Positions 26,034 to 35,927 of a DNA stretch of 64,000 nt are shown piece by piece; position 1 is the stretch's first letter, and each line of letters starts with the position of its first letter. Below the pieces are notes generated by a model. It was not told the origin of the DNA. It did no database searches and saw only the letters and a program-made list of their open reading frames with translations. The translations under genes were made by a program, and so were the position numbers. Source of the stretch: Pseudarthrobacter sp. NS4 (GTDB lineage: Bacteria; Actinomycetota; Actinomycetes; Actinomycetales; Micrococcaceae); the NCBI RefSeq assembly GCF_024758005.1, contig NZ_CP103288.1, forward strand, positions 1,798,001 to 1,862,000, written 5' to 3'.

Positions 26034-28859
26034 ATGAGCACTGTGGACAGCTTCGGTTCAAAAGGCAAACTTAATGTAGCCGGAACCGAATATGAAATTT
26101 TCCGGTTGAACTCCGTTGAAGGTGCAGAAAACCTTCCGTTCAGCCTCAAGGTATTGCTTGAAAACCTGCTGAGGACCGAGGACGGCGCGAACATCACTGC
26201 CGATCACGTTCGCGCCTTGGCAGGCTGGGATCCAAATGCCCAGCCCGATACAGAAATCCAGTTCACGCCCGCACGCGTGATCATGCAGGACTTCACCGGC
26301 GTTCCCTGCGTGGTTGACCTGGCGACGATGCGTGAAGCCGTCAAGGAACTGGGCGGCGACCCCAAGCGGGTCAATCCGCTGGCGCCGGCCGAGATGGTCA
26401 TCGACCACTCCGTCCAGATCGATGCATTCGGCAACTCCGGTGCGCTGGAGCGCAACATGGAGATCGAATACCAGCGCAATGGTGAGCGTTACCAGTTCCT
26501 GCGCTGGGGCCAGACCGCCTTCGACGACTTCAAAGTGGTTCCCCCGGGAACCGGCATCGTGCACCAGGTCAACATCGAATACCTGGCCCGCACCGTGATG
26601 ACCCGCGAAGTTGACGGCGCCCTCCGCGCCTACCCGGACACCTGCGTCGGCACCGACTCGCACACCACCATGGTCAACGGCATGGGCGTGCTCGGCTGGG
26701 GCGTCGGCGGCATCGAAGCCGAAGCAGCCATGCTCGGCCAGCCCGTCTCCATGCTCATCCCGCGCGTGGTCGGCTTCAAGCTGAGTGGCAACATCCCCGC
26801 CGGCGCCACCGCCACCGACGTGGTGCTTACCATCACCGAGCAGCTCCGCAAGCACGGCGTTGTGGGCAAGTTCGTGGAGTTCTACGGTGAAGGCGTGGCC
26901 GCTGTGCCGCTGGCCAACCGCGCCACCATCGGCAACATGAGCCCCGAATTCGGCTCCACGGCCGCGATGTTCCCGATCGACGACGTCACCCTGGACTACC
27001 TGCGCCTCACCGGGCGTTCGGACCAGAACGTGGCACTCGTGGAGGCCTACGCCAAGGAACAGGGCCTCTGGCACGATCCGTCCCGCGAGATCAAGTTCTC
27101 CGAGTACCTGGAACTGGATCTGTCCACGGTTGTTCCGTCCATCGCAGGCCCCAAGCGCCCGCAGGACCGGATCGAGCTGACAGAAGCCAAGGACGAGTTC
27201 CGCCACGACCTGAAGAACTACGTCTCCCACGACGCAAACGCCGGCACCCTCGACGAATCGCTTGAAGAGACCTTCCCGGCCTCGGACGCCCCCTCGTTCA
27301 CCGCCGGGTCAACGCACGTTTCCGACACTGACCGCGAGCCGCCGAAGTACTCGGCCGGCCACGGGGGAGCGGGACGCATTTCGCAGCCGGTTCCGGTCAA
27401 GATGGCTGACGGACGCGAGTTCGAGCTGGACCACGGCGCGGTCACCATTGCATCGATCACGTCCTGCACCAACACGTCCAACCCCTCCGTCATGCTGGCC
27501 GCCGCCGTCCTGGCGCGCAACGCCGTCGAAAAGGGCCTCACCTCCAAGCCGTGGGTCAAGACCTCCGTCGCCCCCGGCTCGAAGGTTGTCACGGACTACT
27601 ACGAGAAGTCCGGCCTGACCCCCTACCTGGAGAAGCTGGGCTTCTACATCGTGGGCTACGGCTGCGCCACCTGCATTGGCAACTCCGGTCCGCTGGAAGC
27701 TGAAGTTTCCGAAGCCATCCAGGCCAACGACCTCGCCGTTGCTGCTGTCCTCTCGGGCAACCGCAACTTCGAAGGCCGCATCAACCCGGACGTCAAGATG
27801 AACTACCTGGCTTCCCCGCCGCTGGTCATCGCCTACGCCCTGGCCGGATCCATGGACTTCGATTTCGAAACCGATGCCCTCGGCAAGGACGAGGCCGGCA
27901 ACGACGTCTTCCTGAAGGACATCTGGCCGAACCCGGTCGAGGTCCAGCAGGTCATCGACTCCTCGATCGACAAGGAGATGTTCGCCAAGGGTTACGAAGG
28001 CGTTTTCGACGGCGACGAGCGCTGGAAGGCACTCGACACCCCCGCCGGTGACACCTTCGCCTGGGATCCGAACTCCACCTACGTCCGGAAGCCCCCGTAC
28101 TTCGAGGGCATGCAGGCGAAGCCGGAGCCGGTCAAGGACATCACCGATGCCCGCGTACTCCTGAAGCTGGGCGACTCGGTCACCACGGACCACATCTCCC
28201 CGGCCGGTTCGTTCAAGTCCGACACCCCCGCCGGCCAGTACCTGCTGGCCAACGGCGTGGAGCGCAAGGACTTCAACTCGTACGGTTCCCGCCGTGGCAA
28301 CCACGAGGTGATGATCCGCGGAACGTTCGCGAACATCCGCATCAAGAACCAGATCCTGGACGGCGTCGAAGGTGGCTTCACCCGCGACTTCACCCAGGAA
28401 GGCGGCCCGCAGGCCTTCGTTTACGATGCCGCGCAGAACTACCAGGCCGCCGGCACCCCGCTGGTGGTCCTGGCCGGCAAGGAATACGGTTCCGGTTCCT
28501 CCCGTGACTGGGCCGCCAAGGGCACCGCGCTGCTGGGCGTGAAGGCCGTCATCGCCGAGAGCTACGAGCGTATCCACCGCTCCAACCTCATCGGCATGGG
28601 CGTCCTGCCGCTGCAGTTCCCGGCCGGCGAATCGGCTGCGACCCTGGGCCTGTCCGGCACGGAAACGTTCTCCGTTGAGGGCGTCACCGCCCTGAACGAA
28701 GGCACCACGCCGAAGACCCTCAAGGTCACCGCAACCGCCGAAGACGGATCCTCGAAGTCCTTCGACGCGGTCCTGCGCATCGACACCCCGGGTGAAGCGG
28801 ACTACTACCGCAACGGCGGCATCCTGCAGTACGTGCTGCGCCAGATTTCCGTGAACTAG
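26034..28859 (+). CDS. acnA: Aconitate hydratase
   Basis: Interconverts citrate and isocitrate in the TCA cycle using a [4Fe-4S] cluster; AcnA/IRP type of 941 residues. Cluster cysteines are Cys478 ([10 protein letters not shown]) and Cys544/Cys547 ([12 protein letters not shown]). The C-terminal swivel domain holds [11 protein letters not shown] polar insert at about 400-450 contains [15 protein letters not shown], a motif also known as a stand-alone small protein. GAGAGGAG lies upstream. A strong hairpin follows the stop. Confidence 0.97.
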   Translation: MSTVDSFGSKGKLNVAGTEYEIFRLNSVEGAENLPFSLKVLLENLLRTEDGANITADHVRALAGWDPNAQPDTEIQFTPARVIMQDFTGVPCVVDLATMREAVKELGGDPKRVNPLAPAEMVIDHSVQIDAFGNSGALERNMEIEYQRNGERYQFLRWGQTAFDDFKVVPPGTGIVHQVNIEYLARTVMTREVDGALRAYPDTCVGTDSHTTMVNGMGVLGWGVGGIEAEAAMLGQPVSMLIPRVVGFKLSGNIPAGATATDVVLTITEQLRKHGVVGKFVEFYGEGVAAVPLANRATIGNMSPEFGSTAAMFPIDDVTLDYLRLTGRSDQNVALVEAYAKEQGLWHDPSREIKFSEYLELDLSTVVPSIAGPKRPQDRIELTEAKDEFRHDLKNYVSHDANAGTLDESLEETFPASDAPSFTAGSTHVSDTDREPPKYSAGHGGAGRISQPVPVKMADGREFELDHGAVTIASITSCTNTSNPSVMLAAAVLARNAVEKGLTSKPWVKTSVAPGSKVVTDYYEKSGLTPYLEKLGFYIVGYGCATCIGNSGPLEAEVSEAIQANDLAVAAVLSGNRNFEGRINPDVKMNYLASPPLVIAYALAGSMDFDFETDALGKDEAGNDVFLKDIWPNPVEVQQVIDSSIDKEMFAKGYEGVFDGDERWKALDTPAGDTFAWDPNSTYVRKPPYFEGMQAKPEPVKDITDARVLLKLGDSVTTDHISPAGSFKSDTPAGQYLLANGVERKDFNSYGSRRGNHEVMIRGTFANIRIKNQILDGVEGGFTRDFTQEGGPQAFVYDAAQNYQAAGTPLVVLAGKEYGSGSSRDWAAKGTALLGVKAVIAESYERIHRSNLIGMGVLPLQFPAGESAATLGLSGTETFSVEGVTALNEGTTPKTLKVTATAEDGSSKSFDAVLRIDTPGEADYYRNGGILQYVLRQISVN

Positions 28860-28885
28860 CGGTTCTGCCAGCAGTACCACCCTTC

Positions 28886-28922
28886 CGAAGCCCCGGCCGG
28901 TTACCGACCAGCCGGGGCTTCG
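28886..28922 (+). terminator. Terminator after acnA
   Basis: Perfect 12-bp stem CGAAGCCCCGGC / GCCGGGGCTTCG with a 13-nt loop. The U-run after it is weak (gctttg). Confidence 0.75.
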
Positions 28923-28985
28923 GCTTTGCATTTGTGACAAGGCGTTAGAGTTAAACGGCACGTCTACCACCCGAAGGAGGGGTCA

Positions 28986-30959
28986 TTGGGAATCTTGGAC
29001 ACCATCCGGAATCCGCAGGACCTGAACGAGTTAACCGAAGAGCAGCTCACCCAGCTGGCTTCGGAGATCAGGAACTTCCTGATCACCAACGTCTCCCAGA
29101 CAGGCGGACACCTCGGTCCGAACCTTGGCGTGGTGGAGCTGACGCTCGCCGTACACCGCATCTTCGACTCGCCGCGGGACAGCATTGTCTTTGATACCGG
29201 CCACCAGTCGTACGTCCACAAGCTGCTGACGGGCCGCCAGGATTTCAGCACCCTCCGCCAGGAAGGCGGCCTCTCCGGTTACCCGTCCAGGGCGGAGTCC
29301 GAGCATGACATCGTGGAAAGCTCGCACGCTTCTTCCTCATTGTCCTGGGCTGACGGCATCTCCCGCGCACGGCAGCTGACGGGCCAGGGCGACCGGCACG
29401 TGGTCGCCGTCGTGGGTGACGGCGCACTTACGGGCGGCATGGCCTGGGAAGCCATCAACAACATCGCAGCGGACAAACGGCGCCGCGTCGTTATTGTCGT
29501 CAACGACAACGGCAGGTCCTACGCGCCCACCGTGGGCGGTTTTGCCGACTACCTTGCATCCCTGCGCCCCACCATCGACTCCTTCCGTGCAGCCCCGGCG
29601 TACGAGGTGGCGCTGGACTGGTGGAAGAAGAAGCTCCAGAATGGCGGCCCCGCAGGCCAGTTCACCTACAAGAGCCTGCATGCCATGAAGAAGGGCATCA
29701 AGGACTGGTGGGCTCCCCAGGGCATGTTCGAGGACCTGGGCATGAAGTACATCGGACCGGTGGACGGGCACAACCTCCAGGCCATGGAGCATGCACTCGC
29801 CACGGCCAGGAACTACAACGGGCCCGTCATCGTGCACGCCATGACCGAGAAGGGGCACGGCTATGCCCCCGCACGTGCCCACGAGGCCGACCAGTTCCAC
29901 GCTGTTGGAATCATCGATCCTGAAACGGGCGAACCGACCGGCTCGGCCGGTGCCCAGTCCTGGACCTCCGTCTTCGCGAATGAAATCGCGGCCATCGCCG
30001 ACGAGCGTGACGACGTCGTAGGCATCACGGGCGCCATGCTGATCCCCGTGGGCCTGCACAAGTTCGCCGCCAGGCACCCGGACAGGGTCATCGACGTCGG
30101 CATTGCCGAGCAGCATGCCCTGACCACCGCCGCCGGCATGGCTTTCGGTGGCCTGCACCCGGTGGTGGCCGTCTACGCCACGTTCCTCAACCGCGCCTTC
30201 GACCAACTGCTCATGGACGTTGCCCTGCACAAGGCGGGTGTCACCATCGTCCTGGACCGTGCAGGCGTCACCGGCCCCGACGGTGCCAGCCACCACGGGA
30301 TGTGGGACATGTCCATGGTCCAGATTGTTCCGGGGCTCCACCTGGCCGCACCCCGCGACGCCACCCGGCTGCGCGAGGAGCTCCGCGAGGCCGTCGCCAT
30401 CAGCGACGCGCCCAGCGTAGTCCGGTTCTCAAAGGGATCCGTCGGCGCCGAGATTGAAGCGCTGGAACGGCTGAGCGACGGCGTTGACGTCCTCTCCCGC
30501 CGGCCCTCCGGATCCACCGAAAACGATGTCCTGATCATCAGCGTCGGCGCCATGTCCGAGCTCGCCCTGGACGTCGCCAACAGGCTCGGCGCGCAGGGCA
30601 TCAGCACCACCGTGGTGGACCCGCGCTGGGTGCTTCCCGTCCGCCAGTCCATCATCGCCCTGGCCTCGCACCACAGGCTGGTCATCTGCATCGAGGACGG
30701 CGTCCGGGCCGGTGGCGTCGGCTCGCGCATCCGCCAGGAAATGCGGGCGGCCGGCGTGGACACCGCCCTGAACGAGGTGGGCCTGCCTGTCGAGTTCCTG
30801 GACCATGGCACCCGCAACCAGGTCCTGGAACGGGTTGGGCTGACGGCCCAGCAGATCACGCACGACGTCGTCGCGCAGGTTTTGGGGACAAAGGTTCCGT
30901 TTGCGCGTCCATTGCCGGGCCAGCAGCACCCCACCACCGGCAGCCTCCCGATCCTGTGA
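28986..30959 (+). CDS. dxs: 1-deoxy-D-xylulose-5-phosphate synthase
   Basis: Thiamine-diphosphate enzyme joining pyruvate and glyceraldehyde 3-phosphate, the first step of the MEP isoprenoid pathway; 657 residues. The TPP-binding motif is [16 protein letters not shown]. Other conserved stretches are [23 protein letters not shown] and [10 protein letters not shown]. The start is a rare TTG, chosen because AAGGAGGGG lies 5-6 nt before it and MGILDTI is the usual N-terminus. A TAGAGT hexamer at 28946-28951 may be the -10 box. Its stop overlaps the DUF402 gene. Confidence 0.97.
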   Translation: MGILDTIRNPQDLNELTEEQLTQLASEIRNFLITNVSQTGGHLGPNLGVVELTLAVHRIFDSPRDSIVFDTGHQSYVHKLLTGRQDFSTLRQEGGLSGYPSRAESEHDIVESSHASSSLSWADGISRARQLTGQGDRHVVAVVGDGALTGGMAWEAINNIAADKRRRVVIVVNDNGRSYAPTVGGFADYLASLRPTIDSFRAAPAYEVALDWWKKKLQNGGPAGQFTYKSLHAMKKGIKDWWAPQGMFEDLGMKYIGPVDGHNLQAMEHALATARNYNGPVIVHAMTEKGHGYAPARAHEADQFHAVGIIDPETGEPTGSAGAQSWTSVFANEIAAIADERDDVVGITGAMLIPVGLHKFAARHPDRVIDVGIAEQHALTTAAGMAFGGLHPVVAVYATFLNRAFDQLLMDVALHKAGVTIVLDRAGVTGPDGASHHGMWDMSMVQIVPGLHLAAPRDATRLREELREAVAISDAPSVVRFSKGSVGAEIEALERLSDGVDVLSRRPSGSTENDVLIISVGAMSELALDVANRLGAQGISTTVVDPRWVLPVRQSIIALASHHRLVICIEDGVRAGGVGSRIRQEMRAAGVDTALNEVGLPVEFLDHGTRNQVLERVGLTAQQITHDVVAQVLGTKVPFARPLPGQQHPTTGSLPIL

Positions 30960-31573
30960 GGGGAGAGGCCGAGCTCAAGTATCCGGGCGTTTTGGGGGAA
31001 CCTGCAGGGGAGGAGCACCCAGGCGCAACCCGCGTACCTGAAGGCCTTGAGCCCGGGCAGTTGGTGGTAGCGCGCAACCGCAAGTGGAACGGCAAGGCAC
31101 ACTGGGTGGTGCCGGGCCGCTACCTTGGCGAGGACCGGCACGGCTGGTGGATTTTCCAGGGCACCAACGAATTCTGCTCACGGCCCGGCGCAGCTTTCTA
31201 CACCAGGTCCGACGCCGTGCTCCTGGTACCCCGCGACGGTGACTGGGTCGCCACGTTCTATGACGACGCCCACCCCGGAGGAGTACGGATCTACATCGAC
31301 CTGGCCGTGGCGCACGAGTGGAACCCGATCCGTCCAAAGGTCACCGAGTTCCACGTCATCGACATGGATCTGGACGTGGTCCGGACGGACACGCGCGGCG
31401 TCTTCATCGATGACGAGGACGAATTCGCTGAACACCGGGTGGCCATGGACTACCCGCCAGCGCTGGCGGAGGCCCTTCAGGCTTCTGCCGGCGAGCTCTA
31501 CCAGGCCGTTAAGGCACAGCAGGCACCATTCGACGGCACAGACGCCGAATGGTTCACAAAGGGACGTAAATGA
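30956..31573 (+). CDS. DUF402 domain protein
   Basis: A 205-residue protein of the DUF402/FomD-like group, some of whose members hydrolyse nucleoside diphosphates or CMP esters. The core includes [32 protein letters not shown] and [13 protein letters not shown], with acidic residues (DDEDEF) suited to bind metal. GTGA overlap with dxs and ATGA overlap with the next gene indicate a coupled operon. The substrate is unknown. Confidence 0.75.
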   Translation: MRGEAELKYPGVLGEPAGEEHPGATRVPEGLEPGQLVVARNRKWNGKAHWVVPGRYLGEDRHGWWIFQGTNEFCSRPGAAFYTRSDAVLLVPRDGDWVATFYDDAHPGGVRIYIDLAVAHEWNPIRPKVTEFHVIDMDLDVVRTDTRGVFIDDEDEFAEHRVAMDYPPALAEALQASAGELYQAVKAQQAPFDGTDAEWFTKGRK

Positions 31574-32130
31574 GCGGAATAGTCAGGGTCTACAAGCGCG
31601 ACGACGAGGGTACCCTCCACTTCCGGGAGGCCTGGTTTGATGAGGAATACGGCCAGCTCGTGATGAACTTTGGCGTCGTGGGCCACCAGAGCAGGACGGA
31701 AGAAACGGACGTTGCCGATTCCGCTGCCGCCGAAGGACTCCTGGACGCCTTCGCGGTGCAGTGCGCCGAGGACGGCTACGCGGAGATCCCCGAGGAGGAG
31801 CAGTTCTGGGTGGTGGCCCAGTTCGCCCTGAAAACCAGGGAAGGCACCGAACGCGACCGTTACCTGGAGGAAAAGGCCACTGATGCCCTCATCAGCCACC
31901 TCGCCTGGCGCGGACTCGGCACCGTGGAGCGCTCCGAATTCACCGGCTTCAAGCTGAACATCTTCTGCCTCTGCCCGGACGTGAACAAAGCCGTCAACGC
32001 CATCAAGGTGTGCGCCCGCGGCGAGGACCTGGACTTTACCAAGCTCAGCATCGGCGCGGCTCCCTTCACCGAGCCGGGCAACTTCAAACTCAAGCACTCC
32101 GCAAAGCCCGCCACCAGTTTCAGCCTCTAG
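31570..32130 (+). CDS. Conserved hypothetical protein, WGR-like N-terminus
   Basis: I do not recognise this 186-residue soluble protein. The first 45 residues (VRVYKRDDEGTLHFREAW, MNFGVVGHQSRTEE) loosely resemble a WGR domain, a nucleic-acid-linked fold. The rest is mixed alpha/beta with a CLCPD segment and no clear catalytic motif. Its start overlaps DUF402 by ATGA and the aldo/keto reductase follows after 9 nt, so it is expressed with dxs. Codon use is like that of its neighbours. Confidence 0.6.
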   Translation: MSGIVRVYKRDDEGTLHFREAWFDEEYGQLVMNFGVVGHQSRTEETDVADSAAAEGLLDAFAVQCAEDGYAEIPEEEQFWVVAQFALKTREGTERDRYLEEKATDALISHLAWRGLGTVERSEFTGFKLNIFCLCPDVNKAVNAIKVCARGEDLDFTKLSIGAAPFTEPGNFKLKHSAKPATSFSL

Positions 32131-32139
32131 GAGCCGTCC

Positions 32140-33117
32140 GTGACCACGTACCGCCGCGTTGGAAACTCCGGGCTGACCGTCTCCACGGTCGGCCTGGGCT
32201 GCAATAACCTGGGCCGCGCCAACACGGCCACGGAGTCCCAGGAAGCCACGAATGGCGTGGTCTCCGCTGCCCTCGACGCCGGGATCACCCTGTTCGATGT
32301 CGCAGACAACTACGGCCGCGAGCCAGGGCTCAGCGAGATCATGCTGGGCAAGGCCCTGGGCAACAGGCGCCCCGATGTCGTCCTGGCCACAAAATTCGGG
32401 ATGGACATGAAGGGTGCCAGCGGCCCGGACTTCGGCGCGCGCGGATCACGGCGGTACATCCTCCGGGCCGTGGAATCCTCGCTGCGGCGGCTGGGCACGG
32501 ACTGGATCGACCTGTACCAGTTCCACACGCCGGACCCGTTGACACCCATCGATGAGACCCTGGCCGCGCTGGACACTCTCGTCAGCAGCGGCAAGGTCCG
32601 CTATATCGGCCACTCCAACCGGGCCGGCTGGCAGATTGCCCAGGCCGAGTATGTTGCGCGGGAAATGGGTACGGCCCGCTTCATCTCCAGCCAGAACCAT
32701 TACAACCTCCTGGACCGCCGGGCGGAACTCGAGGTGACGCCGGCCGCGGAGGAGTTCGGCCTGGGAGTCCTTCCCTACTTCCCGCTGGCCAACGGGCTGC
32801 TGACGGGCAAGTACTCGCCGGGCCATGCCCCTGAAGGATCACGGCTGAGCCATACCCGGAAGAACCTTGTACATGACGCAGACTGGGAGCAGCTGGGGAA
32901 GTTCAGTCTGTTCGCCAAGCAGCGCGGCCTGACTGAAACCGAGGTTGCCTTTTCGTGGCTCGCGGCCCAACCGTCAGTGGCCAGCGTCATTGCGGGCGCC
33001 ACCCGGCCGGAACAGGTCCTGGAAAACGCGGCAGCCGCTGACTGGCTGCCGTCGGACGCGGACCTTGCCGAGCTGGACAGCATCTTTCCCGCTGTACCCA
33101 AGGTCGCACTCTTCTAG
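32140..33117 (+). CDS. Aldo/keto reductase
   Basis: NADPH-dependent oxidoreductase with a TIM-barrel fold; 325 residues. The catalytic tetrad is Asp53 and Tyr58 (LFDVADNYG), Lys85 (LATKFG) and His129 (LYQFHTPD). The C-terminal SVIAGATRPEQVLENA binds the cofactor phosphate. The GTG start has AGGAG upstream. It belongs to the dxs run and is 6 nt before the nucleoside hydrolase. The substrate is not known; relatives act on small aldehydes and ketones. Confidence 0.9.
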   Translation: MTTYRRVGNSGLTVSTVGLGCNNLGRANTATESQEATNGVVSAALDAGITLFDVADNYGREPGLSEIMLGKALGNRRPDVVLATKFGMDMKGASGPDFGARGSRRYILRAVESSLRRLGTDWIDLYQFHTPDPLTPIDETLAALDTLVSSGKVRYIGHSNRAGWQIAQAEYVAREMGTARFISSQNHYNLLDRRAELEVTPAAEEFGLGVLPYFPLANGLLTGKYSPGHAPEGSRLSHTRKNLVHDADWEQLGKFSLFAKQRGLTETEVAFSWLAAQPSVASVIAGATRPEQVLENAAAADWLPSDADLAELDSIFPAVPKVALF

Positions 33118-33123
33118 GCCGTC

Positions 33124-34149
33124 GTGACCGGATACCTCCTCGACGTTGATACCGGCATCGACGATGCCCTGGCACTGGCCTACCTCGCCGCCCTTCCGGA
33201 CACGGAGTTCGTCTCGGTCACGGCAACTCCGGGAAACGTCGACGTGGACCAGGTGGCCCGCAACACCCTTGCCCTCCTGGAGTTGTGCGGCCGGCCGGGA
33301 GTCGAAGTGGCCATCGGTGCCCGCCAACCGCTGTCCGTACCGCTGCTGACCACCCCTGAAACCCACGGGCCCCAGGGGATAGGCCACGCTGTCCTGCCGG
33401 AACCCTCAGGACAGGTATCCGGACGGAACGCAGTGGACCTCTGGATCGAGCACGCACGGTCCAGGCCCGGGGAGCTGACGGCACTGATCACAGCGCCGCT
33501 GACCAACTTCGCCCTGGCACTCCGCCAGGAGCCGGACCTGCCTGACCTGCTGGCCAAAGTGGTCATCATGGGCGGCGGTTTCTACCACCAGGGCAACACC
33601 ACTCCCACCGCGGAATGGAATACACACGTTGACCCGCACGCCGCCAAAGAGGTCTACGCCGCCTACCGCGGCCGGCCCTTCGGGAAGCTGCCCATCGTTT
33701 GTTCGCTGGACACCACCGAGCGGATGGAGATGCACCCTGCGCATCTCCGGCAATTGGCAGAAGCGGCGGGGGCGGTGGTCCCCGAACTGGTGCTGCCGGA
33801 CCAGCCGGAGGGGCAGCGCAGCACCTCGGACAAGGTGCTGGTCAGGCACCTGTCCGACGCCCTGCGGTTCTATTTCGAGTTCCACCGGCTCTATGACCAG
33901 GGCTACCTGGCCCATGTCCACGATTTCTTCGCCGCCGGGGTGGCCGCCGGAACCCTGGAATACAGCGCCAGGCCTGCCACTGTGGACGTCGAAACGGAGT
34001 CGCCGCTGCTGGCGGGAACCACCGTCGCCGACTTCCGGGGGCTCTGGGGCGTCCCGCCCAACGCCAGGGTGGTGTCGGACAACAACCCTGCGCAGGCCTT
34101 CCGCGAACTCGTGTCCACTGTGGGGAGCCTCGCGGCCAGGCTCGGCTGA
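33124..34149 (+). CDS. Inosine/uridine-preferring nucleoside hydrolase family protein
   Basis: Splits ribonucleosides to base and ribose; 341 residues. The calcium-binding Asp cluster is DVDTGIDDA (7-15), and the conserved VIMGGGF and a later EWNTHVDPHAA (matching the usual EFN..DPEAA) are present. GTG start, 6 nt after the aldo/keto reductase. The ECF transporter genes begin 155 bp later on the same strand. I infer that import by the ECF unit and hydrolysis are linked, but no direct evidence identifies the substrate. Confidence 0.88.
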   Translation: MTGYLLDVDTGIDDALALAYLAALPDTEFVSVTATPGNVDVDQVARNTLALLELCGRPGVEVAIGARQPLSVPLLTTPETHGPQGIGHAVLPEPSGQVSGRNAVDLWIEHARSRPGELTALITAPLTNFALALRQEPDLPDLLAKVVIMGGGFYHQGNTTPTAEWNTHVDPHAAKEVYAAYRGRPFGKLPIVCSLDTTERMEMHPAHLRQLAEAAGAVVPELVLPDQPEGQRSTSDKVLVRHLSDALRFYFEFHRLYDQGYLAHVHDFFAAGVAAGTLEYSARPATVDVETESPLLAGTTVADFRGLWGVPPNARVVSDNNPAQAFRELVSTVGSLAARLG

Positions 34150-34185
34150 CCGAAACCTTTCGCGGGGCCGCCCCAACAGCAACGG

Positions 34186-34304
34186 TAGAATGGTCCGCGG
34201 CCCCCGGTTGCAGAACCCGGCGGCTGCCGCCGAGGTGACATAGGTGGCGTTCCCGCACGGCCCGGAGTTCCCGGCTTCCCGTGCCCGCACCCTGAAGGAA
34301 CTTC
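34186..34304 (+). promoter_or_regulatory. Possible internal promoter and structured leader before the ECF genes
   Basis: TAGAAT at 34186-34191 is a good -10 box. The transcript from about 34198 would have a leader near 107 nt with several possible stems: CCGGTT/AACCCGG, GGCGGC/GCCGCC, and GCACGG/CCGTGC. I do not match it to a known riboswitch class. Confidence 0.35.
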
Positions 34305-35150
34305 ATGTCATCGCCCTCCCTGACGTTGCCGTCCCCGACGCCCGCTGCTGCCCGCAAACGCCGCCTGCTGGAAATCCTTGGTGCCCTGGCCATCGCCGGG
34401 ACCTACATCTACCTGGTGCTCAACCAACCTGCCGACATCACCGGGGGGCCCGGCAGCGCCGCGGCCCTGATCGCACTTTCGGGCTTCCTGGCAGGGGCCA
34501 TCCTGCTCATTGTCGCGGTCCTGCCCACCTTGCCGGCGTCCACCCTTGTGCTGATCCCGGTGGCACTGGTCCTGAACATCGTGCTCGGCCAGTTCGTGGG
34601 CAGCACCCTCGTCCCCTTCTACCTTGATGCGATCGGCACCGTCCTGATCGCTGTCCTGGCAGGACCCGCAGCGGGTGCCGCCACCGGAGCGCTGAGCAGC
34701 ATCGTCTGGTCCTTCTTCAACCCCACCGTGTTGCCTTTCGCCGCCGGCGCCGCACTGATCGGCTGCCTCGCCGGGCTGGCCGCCCGCCACGGCTTCTTCC
34801 GCCGCTTCTACCTCGCCCCCGTTGCCGGGTTCGTTACCGGCATCATCGCCGGCGTGGTGTCCGCTCCGGTGGCGGCCTTCGTCTTCGGCGGAACGTCCGG
34901 CGTGGCCACGGGTGCGATTGTCAGCGCCTTCCGGTCCATGGGCGACACCCTCCTGGCAGCGATCACCAAGCAGGCGCTTATCTCCGACCCCATGGACAAG
35001 GCCATCGTCTTCACCGTGGTGGCCGTCCTGGTCTACGCGCTGCCGCGCCGTGCCCGGCTGCAGTTCCCGTTCCTCCGCAGGCACCGCGTCCTGGCCGGAG
35101 AGGCGCCGCAGCAGCAGGAATCAGTGCAGGGCCCTGCAAAGACCTCCTGA
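34305..35150 (+). CDS. ECF transporter substrate-binding (S) component
   Basis: Membrane protein of 281 residues with about six helices. The stretch LVPFYLDAIGTVLIAVLAGPAAGAATG is typical of S components of energy-coupling-factor importers, which bind the vitamin or other small molecule and topple in the membrane. AAGGAA lies before the ATG. T and A components follow directly. The substrate is not known from sequence; the nucleoside hydrolase upstream suggests a nucleoside or related compound. Confidence 0.75.
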   Translation: MSSPSLTLPSPTPAAARKRRLLEILGALAIAGTYIYLVLNQPADITGGPGSAAALIALSGFLAGAILLIVAVLPTLPASTLVLIPVALVLNIVLGQFVGSTLVPFYLDAIGTVLIAVLAGPAAGAATGALSSIVWSFFNPTVLPFAAGAALIGCLAGLAARHGFFRRFYLAPVAGFVTGIIAGVVSAPVAAFVFGGTSGVATGAIVSAFRSMGDTLLAAITKQALISDPMDKAIVFTVVAVLVYALPRRARLQFPFLRRHRVLAGEAPQQQESVQGPAKTS

Positions 35151-35181
35151 AACCACCAAATAAAGGCAGGAAGCCCCAGCC

Positions 35182-35925
35182 ATGCGCTTTCATCCGCTGA
35201 CCGCCCTTGCCTTCGCGGGCAGTACGGCGGTCGTCACGACGGCGGCGGCCTCCCTGCCCGTGTCCCTCGCCGTGGTCGCGGGTGCCCTCGGACTGTCGGC
35301 TGCCGGCGGTACAGCCCGGCGGGTGCTGCCTGCGGCTGCCGTGGTGCTGGCGCCTTTGGGTCTGTCCCTGCTGATCGTGCATGGGCTGACCTTCCCCGAG
35401 GGCATGACGGTGCTGGCCCAGTGGGGTCCCGCACGGGTTACGGCCGAAGGACTGGTCTTTGCCCTGGAGCGGGCAGCCCAACTGTCCGCCGTCGTCCTGG
35501 CTTTCCTGGTCTTTTCCTTCAGCGTCAGCGTTCCGGACCTGGTGGCAGCCTTGTCTTCGCGCGGCATCCAGGGCAGGTTCAGCTTCGTGCTCGCGTCCAC
35601 CCTGACCCTGCTTCCGGCCATTACGGGCCGCGTGGAGCGGATCCGGCAGGCCCAGGAGTCCCGTGGGCTGGTGGTACGCCGCGGCCTGCTGCACAGGGCG
35701 GCAGCTTTCCGGCTGCAGGCCATCCCATTGGTCCTGTCCCTGGTGGAGGACTCCGGAACCCGGGCCGCAGCGCTGGAAGCCCGTGGTTTCAGCAGCGCCG
35801 GACCCCGCACCAGCTACCGCCAGGTTCCGGACTCCGGCTTCCAGCGCCTCCTGCGTCTACTCCTGGCCGTGGGGGCTGCAGCCGCCGTTGCCGCACGGCT
35901 GTGGCCGGCCGGGACGGGAGCCTAG
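35182..35925 (+). CDS. ECF transporter transmembrane (T) component
   Basis: Membrane scaffold that couples the ATPases to the S component; 247 residues with four or five helices. The two coupling-helix signatures of EcfT, usually ending in ARG, are seen as RQAQESRGL and ALEARGFS. AGGAAG lies upstream. It is 32 nt after the S gene and 2 nt before the A gene. Confidence 0.85.
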   Translation: MRFHPLTALAFAGSTAVVTTAAASLPVSLAVVAGALGLSAAGGTARRVLPAAAVVLAPLGLSLLIVHGLTFPEGMTVLAQWGPARVTAEGLVFALERAAQLSAVVLAFLVFSFSVSVPDLVAALSSRGIQGRFSFVLASTLTLLPAITGRVERIRQAQESRGLVVRRGLLHRAAAFRLQAIPLVLSLVEDSGTRAAALEARGFSSAGPRTSYRQVPDSGFQRLLRLLLAVGAAAAVAARLWPAGTGA

Positions 35926-35927
35926 GC

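Noticed and set aside
27309..28970. A 553-codon open frame antisense to acnA
   Set aside because: Shadow of acnA; no domain is visible.
35421..35927. N-terminal extension of the ECF ATPase
   Set aside because: It overlaps the T component in another frame; the real start follows the T stop by two bases.
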